Program-made: the position numbers and the translations under genes | Part shown: piece by piece, positions 31,916 to 41,328 of the stretch | How the letters are laid out: the number at the start of each line of letters is the position of its first letter | Numbering within the stretch: the stretch's first letter is position 1 | Assembly (NCBI RefSeq): GCF_020509005.1 | Contig: NC_063020.1 | Coordinates: forward strand, 2,914,001 to 2,978,000 | Reading direction: 5' to 3' | Origin: Fulvia fulva | Taxonomy: Eukaryota; Ascomycota; Dothideomycetes; Mycosphaerellales; Mycosphaerellaceae | Length of the DNA stretch: 64,000 nucleotides | Notes under the pieces: generated by a model | Databases searched by the model: none | Seen by the model: the letters and a program-made list of their open reading frames with translations, nothing else | What the model was told of the DNA's origin: nothing

Positions 31916-34900
31916 TCAGGCGTCTGTTGGCCCGTTACCTCCTGATGCGGCTGCAGAGGGCACTGAGGTGCGTGGGTCCACGCCTTCCTCAGCTATATTG
32001 AGCAGCTTGACGAAGTGCTTGTGCTTCTGTGGTGGAAGCAGCTTGGTCAGCCCGTCTGCAGGCATGTCGTTAGTGCTGAGATACTTGATCTCAATGTCTC
32101 CGCGCTGGTCTCGCTGTCGGAGCCAGTGGTGGTGGATGTCAACGTGGCGTAGCTTCGTGTCAAGCTTTTGCCCTTGTTGGTTGACAAGGCGGATGGTCTG
32201 CGTGTTGTCGCAGTACAAGTGGGTGCGCTAATTGAACTGAAGGTGTATCTCAGCGAAGACTCGTTCCCACTGTATGAGCTCTGAGGCGGCTTGCGAAAGC
32301 CCGAGTAGCTCAGCCTCTGTTAAGGACTTGGTGACAGTGATTTGTTTAGATGCCTTATAATCCACTGGTCCACCGAACAGCATGAAGACCCAGCCATTTG
32401 AGCTGGTCCTGTCATTATTCATGCCGTAGGACGCGTCCGATGCTCCAAAGAACTCGTGGTTGCTACCGAGGTGCTCTGGTTGGCTGTGAAGGCCAGTGAT
32501 GTGTTTGCTGGCGCCATATACAAGGCAGAGGTTCTTGGTCTCCAGGAGATAGCGCAAGCACTGATCTGTAAGCTTGAGGTGTGTCTCAGTTGGCTTGGTC
32601 AGATACTGCGATAGCATGGACAAGGAAAAGGCGATGTCAGGCCGCGTGTGTGTGGCGGCGAAGTTGAGGGATCCTATACGTTGTTGGTACGCAAGGATGG
32701 CGATAGAGGTGGGTTGATGACCCTCTGGAACGGTCCAATCAAGGTGTTGATCTACTGGCACTGTCGTTTTGCGTGCATTCGTGGATATGCTGAATTTGGC
32801 GGCTAGCTTCTCAATGTAGTCTTCTTGAGAGAGCCACAGCAAGCGCTTGTTTCTGTCGCGCGTAACCTTGATTCCTAGGAACCAGGAGAGATCACCGAGC
32901 TCGTGCATCTCGTACTTGGCAAGCAGCCGCTGCTTGATGTTGGCAGCATGGGCCTTGTGCTTGCGGTGGTAGAGCATAACCAGGTCGTCAACGTAAAAGA
33001 AGAACATAACCTTGTTGTTATAGTAGATGCATTCGGAGTCCGACAGGGGTACTAGTCCAAGGGAGGCCAGCGTCTCGGTTAGGGAGTTGTACCACAATAA
33101 AGGGGACTCCTTCAGACCGTAGAGGGCCTTGACCAGCTTGAGGGCGTGTCCATGGGATGGCCTGTCGATTCTAGGAGGTGGTTGCAGATACATAGTGTAT
33201 GGCAGGTCCGAGTTTAGGAAGGCGTTGACAACATCGAATTGTTCGGCTTCTAGGTCGAAGCTCGCGGCCATAGCACAGCAGAGGCGGAACATGCTTGCTA
33301 GCAGTGTGGCGGCGTATGTGTCTAAGTGTGTTCCTTGCAAATCGCCTCTTGCGCATAGCCTAGCCTTGAAGCTCTTCAGCATGCCGTGCTCGTCCAGTTT
33401 GTATTTGTACACCCACTTGAGCGGCAGTAGTGGCTGAAGTCCCTCCTCTTGCTGAGCATCCTGATCCTTCTCTTCCTTTGTTGCCCATCTGAATGTGCCT
33501 GTTGCCAGGGCTTTGGCAAACTCCTTGGCCATAGCTTCGATCCACTGTTGGGAGAAGCGGTGTTTCATAGCGGCTCGGTAGTTAGAAGGTTCGGGCGGAA
33601 GGTCATCGCGGTGCATAGAGGTAGTGGTGTTGACACGCCTTAGAGGGCTGTTGCCTCTTCGTGTAGGGCTTCGATCGCTCTTGTCGCGATAGGCGCGTGT
33701 TCTGGGTCGTATGCCGGACATCTGGCCGATGATTACATTAGCGACCATGATCTGGTGCAGTGCATGGTGAAAGTAGGCCGTTCGTAGGCGCTTTCCATTC
33801 TCTGTGACTGCATAGTTGGACTCCTCTGGTGTGTAGAGCTCTGGCTCTAGGGGGAAGAGTGGTGTGTTGGACGCGTTGTGTGTTAACGCGTCTTCTGGTG
33901 GTGTGAATGTGAATGGATATGGCTCGCGATCAGGGTCCGTGTTGCCCATGATCTCCTCACGGTCTTCTGCGGTGAGGGCATCCATTATCTGCTGCTGCAG
34001 GGTATCGTAGTAGTCAGTGGTGTTGGGTGCTGACTGCTGTGTGTTGTCTTGAGTCACGTGATCTGTTACGTGCTCGATTTGCCGGTCTTTTTGGTTATAT
34101 GTTGCTGACTCGCGGTGTTGCGGCCAGTGTGGTTCTTGCCCAAGGAGCTTTTGGTGGGCGTCTCGAGGTTGTTGGGTGTGCGGCTGCTGAGCCTGTTCTT
34201 CCACCCCCTCGGCCTGCGCTGTGTCTTGCTCGTGATGAGCGACATACAGGTCGTAGTATTGTTCAGGCTCTTCAGCCGGTTCCGCTGTTGCGATGTTCTC
34301 GACAGGGGTCGTGTACCCTGCTGTCAGGCGTGATGGGTCATAGAACGTGGTCTCATCGAAGAGGACGTCCTTGACTCGCATAACCCTATCTTTTGATGGG
34401 TCCCATACGCGGTAGATGTTAGTGGAGTCGTATCCCACAAGGTAGCCTATGAGCGCTCTCTCTTGGAGTTTCTCGCTCTTGCCAGGCTGATCTGGTCTAT
34501 GGATGAACACGTATGCAAGGGAGCCATACACCACCATGTGACCCACGTTCGGAATTCGTCCTGTTGCCAATTCGAATGGGGTCTTCCAGCCCTTTGACTG
34601 GATAGGGGATCGCCAGAGGATGTACGCCGCTGCTGCAGTGCATTCTGGCCAAAGCTTTTCCGGCAATCGTGCGTGGATGCGAATGGTTCTGCTCATGGTG
34701 ATGATCAGAGCTCCAGCTCTTTCTGCTGGGTCCTGCGCAGGCGCGTATTCCGCGGTTGCGTGCCATTTAATCTTGTTGTTGTTGATGACTGAGCGAAACA
34801 CCTTCCCAATAGCGGGCTCGTTGTCGCTGTAGAAGCATACGAACCTGCGACCAATGAAGTTGATGAAGCTCAGCAGGCTGTTGAAGCAAGCCAACACCGA

Positions 34901-35683
34901 TTGCTGATCCCTGTTCTTGATGGTGAACTGGAAGTGTCCATGGGTATCCAGATCGTAGAAGTGGACGAGGTACCTGTCACCGTTGTAGGCGACAGTGAAT
35001 TCTGCCAAGTCCATGGCCATGTGGCCGTATGGGGTCATCACCCTGATGGGCTGAGACCGATTGTGCACCTTGTGAGCTTTGCTAAGCCCACATGCTCTGC
35101 AATGTGCAGTGAGGGGTGCGCTTGGACCATCGTTAATGATCACCCCCTCAACTCTGAGCGGCAACTGCTTGATGCGTTCAGCGCCAATGTGACCAAAGAT
35201 TTGATGCCACTGGCGGCCAGAGAGCTTTCGGTGTTTGATGGGGGTCCTGCTGGACGTAGCTGCACCTTAAGTGCCCCCAGTGCTGTTCATGACTGCGAGA
35301 ACGGTGCGATCACCATCCTCTTGAGCAGTTGGAGATGCTGCGCTGTTAGCAGGTTCATCGCCGATGTTTGCACCCCTGCCAATAGTGCTGATGAAGTGCG
35401 CGTTGCGCATCTTTTCAGTGACCTTCGGCAGTACTAGGCCCTCTTTTGTAGGCCATTGGTAAATGATGGGTGACTTAGGTGGTGTGACCACCTTGAAGAA
35501 AGGGATTGTACCAGTAGGGCGGTGTAGGTCCATCAATTTAGTGTCGTTGTGCCACATTGAATTGCTGCGTCCGTGCCACCAGAGTCCGGCTCTTTCCATG
35601 CGTGTGTGAGAGATGACGTTCACATGAAAGCCTGGGCAGTAAGCCACATCCAGCAAGGTGAATGAATGGCCCCCAGTTGACAT
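31916..35683 (-). pseudogene. pol: Copia-D pol (protease-integrase-RT-RNase H), interrupted by stops
   Basis: The largest open part is 32228-35164 (978 codons). Integrase starts with a CRACGLSKAHK zinc-binding end and core motifs LAEFTVAY and SDNEPAIG; RT has WVYKYKLDEHG and YVDD; RNase H has KSLTEAELLGLS. A single TAG (about 32225-32227, expected CAG) separates the RNase H end at 31916-32218 (YCDNTQTIRL, HVDIHHHWL). A TAA near 35264-35270 separates the protease/pre-integrase piece 35267-35683 (RQWHQIFGHIG lies just after it). The protease active site is readable near 35800 as DNCSDTH. Each stop is one CpA-to-TpA change from a sense codon, indicating light RIP. Confidence 0.88.
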
Positions 35684-36025
35684 ATGAACGCGCCCTAACG
35701 CTGCAATTGGAAAGGTGGTTGTTCTAGCCTAGATTTCTGAGGTGGTGAGGCGCTCTGCAATGAACTCTACACCCTCCTGGTCATGATGATTGATCACATG
35801 AGTGTCTGAACAGTTATCATACACCTAGCAATCCCTGAAGTTGACGCTCAACTTGCTAATTGAGCTAGAAAGAACAGTAAGGCCAACAAAGCCCTTATCG
35901 CTTGGTGATGCCTTCTTCGCATCAGCAATAGCCTTGTCACGTTCCTGGTCCTTGCGATTGTTGCGATTCAACACGCCAAGCAGACGCTCGCCGTCGTCGC
36001 TCAAGCAGTAGTTGATGAAGTTTTT

Positions 36026-37069
36026 CTAGTACTTCTTCCACTGCTCTGAGCGCTGATCCTTTGCTAGGCGCTTGTCGGGGTTGATCACATCGCATGAGAA
36101 CAGGCCCTTGTGACAGGTGTCCTTGGGCTCGCCGGTGATGTTCCAGCAGCCGCTTGGCCTGTTGTTGTCCTTGTCTTTGTTCTTGTCGCCGCGGCTGCTG
36201 CCACGACCCTTGTCACCGCGGCTGTTGCCACGGTTGTCACCACGGCTGCTGCTACGGTCACCCTCCTTTTGACCAGCACCTATAGGTGCTGTTTCATCCT
36301 CTGCTTCTGCTGAGGTTTCTCCGGAGAAGGTTGCGAAGACTGATCGACCGTTGGTTGTTGCTGGTACGGTGTCGCGTATCCATTCGAGGTAACGCTCAGT
36401 AAGCTTTTGTAGTGACATTTTGTCACGCTTCCACTCGTTGTATAGAGAAGCACCGTAGGCTGGAGCCTGCTTCTGCTGAATAGCAAGTAGGAAGTGTCTA
36501 CTAAGGTCGTCGTACTCGGCGTGGTTGCACTTAAGCATCTTGGTCTGCAAAACTAACCAGTCTGAGCACCAGTCATCGATTCTGCGTGCGCTAGCCTTCT
36601 GAAGCCTAGACAGCTCAAGCGTGAGCTGCCGCTTACGCAGCATATCGTCTGGACTATACTGATCCTTGAGAGCCTGGTATTTCGCTCTGAGGGTGTTCTG
36701 GCCGTGCATTAGCTCTTGCCCTAGCTCTGTCGTCGTACGGATGAGGTAGGTAATAAGCTTTGATCGCGCAGTAGCAAAGATGTCGTACATCCGTTGCCTT
36801 CGGTCTGCGTCTGTTTGTCGTAGCTTGATGAGATCTCTTGATGTAGCGTCTCCTGCCGTGTACGCTTGTTGGATTTCCTCAAACGTCAAGTGAGTAGGCT
36901 CTGTTGGCTCGTTACTTAGTTAGTGAGGATCCACATACTTCCAGACATTCAAAGACTCTGCGTAGAGCTCTAGCTGACGGTCAAACTTGTCCTATTGGTC
37001 ATGGCTCTTTAGAACCACGGTACCCTAAGGTAGGGCACCGGTAGTCACCGGCGTCTCGGTAGTGGCCAT
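36026..37069 (-). pseudogene. gag: Copia-D gag, interrupted by stops
   Basis: Open from 36889 to 36026 (287 codons, UBN2-type copia gag: LRQTDADRRQRMYDIFATA, then a lysine/arginine/glycine-rich end). The natural start is probably ATG at 37069 (MATTETPVTTGALP). The first about 50 codons contain three stops (TAG, TAG, TAA) where Gln or Trp codons are expected. The C-terminal part has a low-complexity SRGDNRGNSRGD tract instead of a clear CCHC knuckle. Confidence 0.8.
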
Positions 37070-37219
37070 AACTGCAAAATGGGTTGTAGGCTAGTGAAAG
37101 TTCTACGCGGGTTCACTAGGCCTAGGGGATACTACTGCACTGGTTGTAGCAGTAGTGCTATGACGATGCAAACTCTGCTTTGGGGCTTCCTTGCCTATGT
37201 GCACGCTCGGATCGCGACA

Positions 37220-37845
37220 GTATCGACCATGACATCAGGCCTAGGCCTAGTACTAAAGCTGAACATCCTCGATATATAGAACTACTACGGCTTCGTAGGA
37301 ACTCAGCTTTGTTCGGGGGGGCTACTGTCATGGTCTCCCTACAGAGTGTACAGAAGGTGGGGACAGAAGAGCCTCAGAGTGCTCAGAAGTCGTTAAGAAG
37401 TGACAGTCTAGCTTAGTGTATAAGCGCTAAGAATCACATACCCCGTAACATTCACTACGGGACCCAGCCCTCCAAATTCACCCCTCTACTAAACCTTGAC
37501 AGATTCACTTCGGCTCGTGACTATGTGACTCACGGCACTCTCGCGAGCACCCGCGACTGCGCTAGACCCTAGAAGAAGCACGTAGAAGACTCGGAACGTA
37601 GGGCAGGTTAGAATAAGGTTTTGAGCAAAGCTACTAAGCGCGGCTTCGTACGGGTTAGCCCTGTTGATGCGGGGACACGCACTCGCGAGTGTCGCGTATA
37701 AATATCTGGCCTTCCCTAGGCCTCTCTTGCTTTCTTCGTCTTTCGTTTTATGTAGCAATCATACCATACCCTTTTGTATCTGCACTTCGCACCTGCATTC
37801 TCGCTTTCACCCTTGCATCTCACAGGCCAGGCTCTCGCCCTGACA
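37220..37845 (+). mobile_element. Gypsy-C, last part (pol tail and 3' LTR), lightly RIPped
   Basis: Starts with the right copy of GTATC. It then continues the pol tail (GACCATGACATCAGGCC is intact here) and enters the 3' LTR at 37326. Target site of the whole element is GAGGT (18814-18818) and GGGGT (37846-37850). RIP load is visibly lower than in the first part of the same element. Confidence 0.88.
37326..37845 (+). repeat. 3' LTR of Gypsy-C (520 bp), lightly RIPped
   Basis: Starts TGTCATGGTCTCC and ends CTCGCCCTGACA. Retains most CA and TG dinucleotides that are TA in its partner at 18819-19338. Contains the same 77-bp segment missing from Gypsy-A LTRs. Confidence 0.9.
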
Positions 37846-38159
37846 GGGGTACTACTATACTAGTTGTAGTAGTAGTGCTATAACGATATAAACTCTACTT
37901 TAGGGCTTCCTTATTATAGCGAATGTTAGTAAGCGCTAACCGGGCTCATAACTATCACGTTAGAAGTGTAGGAAGTTATTGTACGGGCTTATATAGGGTG
38001 TTTCAAAAGCAGGTTGTGTATTGCATGTGTCTATCTAGAATAGACAAGTGTTGCTCTTGAAGAGGCTGCAGGTGACTAGTCAGTCACCTGATTCTTGGCG
38101 TACGTGGCCTCAAGTTTTGATGATAGGATGTTGCCTATGTGCACGCTCGGATCGCGACA
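37846..38159 (-). mobile_element. Copia-C, leader, primer-binding site and 5' LTR (right piece)
   Basis: Leader (37846-37934, heavily RIPped), primer-binding site GCTAACCGGGCTCATAAC (37935-37952, initiator tRNA-Met anticodon arm, unmutated), and a complete 207-bp LTR (37953-38159) ending GATCGCGACA. The LTR is much less RIPped than the leader. Together with 18674-18818 it is the 5' end of an older copia element split by Gypsy-C. Host gene sequence follows immediately. Confidence 0.8.
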
Positions 38160-39469
38160 GCCAACACCCGCTGCGCGGATCGTGGGGATCAACACGGCTA
38201 TGGGCAGTGCAGGAAGCTGCGTTGGCCAAGCGCAATACATGCTTCCTGGGCTCGGCCAGCTTTGCACTCGAGGATGTCCTGCTATTGGCATCGATCAATC
38301 TCAAGCCAGAGGTCTACCCTGGTAACGCTGCGGCCAGCTTCTATGCAGCCTCATACATGCGGCCTTTTATCCTGCAAGATCCTGCAAGTGATCTTCCAGT
38401 GACCTTTCGCTCCTTCCGATTGCTTGTGAAGAACATGGAGACCACAGACCCCCGAGATCGCATCTTCGCGGTTCTAGAACTTTTCCGTGCGGGCGCGAAG
38501 CTGAACGACATCCCAGATTTACTGAAGCCAGATTATAGCAAGACCGCTGGCGCTGTGTTTAGAGACGCCACACGGTACGCTCTTGGAGAGGCCAACTCCA
38601 ACACATTGCTTGCAACTATATCTCATCGGTCCAATGAGGAGCTCGCTGATAACGACTTTGCTTCGTGGAGCTTACGATGGGATCGTCAATACGATCCCGA
38701 GCAAGAAGCCATGCAATTGGGTTGGGCGGGAGCTGGTCTGCCGCAGAGTGCCAGTGCGAATGATCGCCGACTCGTACCAAACCAGGTCGATGATTTGAGC
38801 TGTTTGAGATTGAAAGCTCGTATCATTGGAGAGGTCAACTGGTGTACAAACATGATCGAGAGACGCTTGCTGGACTACCATGTCTCGCAAAACATCGAGA
38901 GTGTACTGGCTAGGGCCGAAGGGGTGGCATATCAACAAACTTTTGGCGTGGATGATGCAGTCGCTTTGAGTGCGACCACATTGACCACAGGCAGTTTGGG
39001 AGACAGTCACCACCGCTTTGAGAATACTGATCAGAGGAGATTCGCGTTCGTTCAACATCTGCAGTATCTCAAGGTCCACAACACGGCACCGCCGCTGTTA
39101 CTTACTGAAACAGACCCCGTGTCGTCAAATGCACCGGCGAGGTTCCACAGGCTGCTGAGTAGCAGAGCACATCGGCGACGCTACTTCCAGCTCGATACAG
39201 GCTATCTTGGCATAGGACCTGAAGTGCTTCAGATTGGCGATAAACTCATTGTTTGCACAGGCGCTGAGCATCTTTACCTCTTGCAGTTGGTGGGCAGGGC
39301 AGGCACCGACTTTGGGTCTGCAAGAGACCTGGGTCGACATCCGCTGGTTTCCGTCCAGAACTCTCGTTGTGACAAGACAGGGCTTCCTGGCCCAAATATT
39401 CCATTGCCCTCTTCCAGGTTGCCCGACCAATGGATAACATTAGTCATCATGCATGTAGTTGACCTATAA
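38160..39469 (+). pseudogene. HET-domain gene, 5' end replaced by Copia-C LTR
   Basis: The frame open to 39469 runs back into the LTR, so about 435 host-coded residues remain (from 38162). They begin in the middle of a heterokaryon-incompatibility (HET) domain: RLWAVQEAALAK followed by CFLGS is the conserved R-x-W-x-x-QE-x-x-LA segment, and TTDPRDRIFAVLELF then LLKPDYSK match the DPRD...L.PDY segment downstream. The N-terminal half of the domain, start codon and promoter are absent. HET proteins trigger programmed cell death on nonself recognition. No frameshift or RIP is seen in the remaining part, so the loss looks recent or the downstream part may still be transcribed from the LTR. Confidence 0.78.
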
Positions 39470-39576
39470 GGAAGGTGGCACAGATCGGCGGGATGGAGTT
39501 ACATCGACCTCTTGCAGCTGCCTTCGAAATGGCTCAGACGAGACGAGGCATTGTAAAATCACATCCCTAACACTGA

Positions 39577-41328
39577 ATGATGGTTATTCGTGAGCTCAAT
39601 GCCAGAGGTGGCAACGGGACTCGTGCTGCCGCAACCCAAGGTATTTCGGACTTACAGCTCGACAGTTTCAGAAATCCTGGTGAACGGGCCACAGCTCTGC
39701 AAGAGTTGATCCAGGAGACCGCCGCCGACCTCACGGACTTGACTAACTTTTACAACATACCCTTCTCTCCAACTCGCATTCAGCGGTTGGGCCAGTACTT
39801 CGCCCAGACCAAAGCGCGCCTGGTAACAGGTTATACGCCACTTGAGGACCTCACTCCAGACGCTCAAGTAGACTGGAATCTGCTTTGGACCTACACCAGT
39901 CGGCAGATAGATGATCTGCGAGTGCAATGGTCCTCCGTTGACAAACTTTCGCCACTGCTTGGGTCCTGGGTGCCGGCTTTGATAGACTTATGCGAGCGAA
40001 GGCAGAAAGTGGTGCCTGTGACCGGTAAAGAGGCTGCTCAGATCTTATCAGGTGCTTGCAAGTCAATCTCGGCGGTATCCGATCCCATTGAAGATGGCAG
40101 GTTCACCATCGACAGATTTGCGGCCTATCGCGCGGCTCAGCAGCTCGAGCTATTGTCCTCCCGCTTGGTGGAGTGGCATCAATTCTATGACGGCTATGAT
40201 CCTACCTTCAGTTGGTGGACGAAGAAGCCCTGGCAAGAATTGGAACTACGGATGAAGGCCTTCGTCGCTTTGATTCGAGAGCATCTTGTCGGCACAAAGC
40301 CTGGACATGAGGACGACGAGATAGTAGGCCAGCCTCTTGGCCGTGAAGGCATTCTGTCTGACATCAAGTATGAGATGATTCCGTACACACCTGAGGAACT
40401 TGTCCAGATTGGGGACCGAGAGTACGCTTGGTGTGAGAAGGAAGCCATCAAAGCATCGCGAGAGATGGGCTTTGGAGATCACTGGCGAAAGGCGCTCGAG
40501 CATGTCAAGAATATGTACGTTGAGCCTGGTCAGCAGACTTACATGGTGCACGAGCTCGCACAAGAAGCGATTGAGTATGTTGAGAAGCACGATATGGTCA
40601 CAGTCCCGGAAATCGCGAAGGACTACCGCACCTACATGATGACACCCGAACGACAGAAAGTGAACCCTTTCTTCCTCGGCGGCACATCGATCATCGTATC
40701 GTTCCCCACGGATACAATGGCTCATGATGAAAAACTTATGAGCATGCGTGGAAACAGTCGACCACTGTCTAGATCGACCGTCTTTCATGAGCTGATTCCT
40801 GGACATCACTTGCAGTATCACTACATGCCACGCAGCAAGCCACACCGGCGGCTGTTCGAGACGCCATTCTGGATAGAAGGCTGGGCCTTCTACTGGGAGA
40901 TGATTCTATGGGATCGAGGATTCGCGGCTAAGCCGGAAGAAAAGATCGGGATGCTCTTTTGGCGAATGCAGAGATGTGCTAGAATCACCTTCTCGTTGAA
41001 ATTTCACTCGGGCGAGTGGACACCGCAGCAATGCATCGACTTTCTGGTTGATAGGGTCGGACATGAGCGGGCGACTGCGGAAGGCGAAGTGAGGAGGTCT
41101 TTCAACGGCGACTATGGCGCATTGTATCAGAGCGGGTACATGCTCGGCGCACTTCAGCTGTACAAGCTCAGACAAGAGGTCGTCGATGCTGGTCTGATGA
41201 GCGAGAAGCAGTTCCACGATCGCGTGTTGAAGGAGAACACGATGCCAATTGAGCTCCTCCGGGCTCTGTTGAAAGGTGAAAAGTTGGGAGATGGCTATCA
41301 GTCGAAGTGGCGCTTCTACGATCTTTAG
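39577..41328 (+). CDS. DUF885 family metallohydrolase-like protein
   Basis: Single-exon gene of 583 residues, full length for DUF885 (PF05960), a family resembling gluzincin metallopeptidases. The zinc-binding HExxH-type motif is HELIPGHH at residue 404. It is followed by the family's signature FWIEGWAFYWE (Glu downstream as third ligand), and later GHERATAEGEVRR and YQSGYMLGALQLY. No signal peptide or membrane segment, so probably cytosolic. Substrate of the family is mostly unknown; some bacterial members are peptidases. The start at 39577 is chosen because the family begins shortly before the conserved LQLDSF-like stretch. It lies head-to-tail 107 bp after the HET remnant. Confidence 0.88.
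   Translation: MMVIRELNARGGNGTRAAATQGISDLQLDSFRNPGERATALQELIQETAADLTDLTNFYNIPFSPTRIQRLGQYFAQTKARLVTGYTPLEDLTPDAQVDWNLLWTYTSRQIDDLRVQWSSVDKLSPLLGSWVPALIDLCERRQKVVPVTGKEAAQILSGACKSISAVSDPIEDGRFTIDRFAAYRAAQQLELLSSRLVEWHQFYDGYDPTFSWWTKKPWQELELRMKAFVALIREHLVGTKPGHEDDEIVGQPLGREGILSDIKYEMIPYTPEELVQIGDREYAWCEKEAIKASREMGFGDHWRKALEHVKNMYVEPGQQTYMVHELAQEAIEYVEKHDMVTVPEIAKDYRTYMMTPERQKVNPFFLGGTSIIVSFPTDTMAHDEKLMSMRGNSRPLSRSTVFHELIPGHHLQYHYMPRSKPHRRLFETPFWIEGWAFYWEMILWDRGFAAKPEEKIGMLFWRMQRCARITFSLKFHSGEWTPQQCIDFLVDRVGHERATAEGEVRRSFNGDYGALYQSGYMLGALQLYKLRQEVVDAGLMSEKQFHDRVLKENTMPIELLRALLKGEKLGDGYQSKWRFYDL

Larger units (their letters stand above)
30630..37219 (-). mobile_element. Copia-D, younger copia element with a deleted 5' LTR
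   Basis: A 6.6-kb Ty1/copia element flanked by GTATC at 30625-30629 and 37220-37224. The 3' LTR (30630-30836, 207 bp) is complete. At the 5' end only about 30 bp of LTR remain (about 37190-37219), joined directly to leader sequence, so about 180 bp of LTR and the primer-binding site are gone. Gag and pol are mostly readable but have a handful of stops of RIP type. It cannot prime its own reverse transcription in this form. Confidence 0.88.

Noticed and set aside
38048..38159. ATG at 38048 as start of the HET-like protein
   Set aside because: It lies in the Copia-C LTR; the first 38 codons are LTR sequence, not a HET N-terminus.
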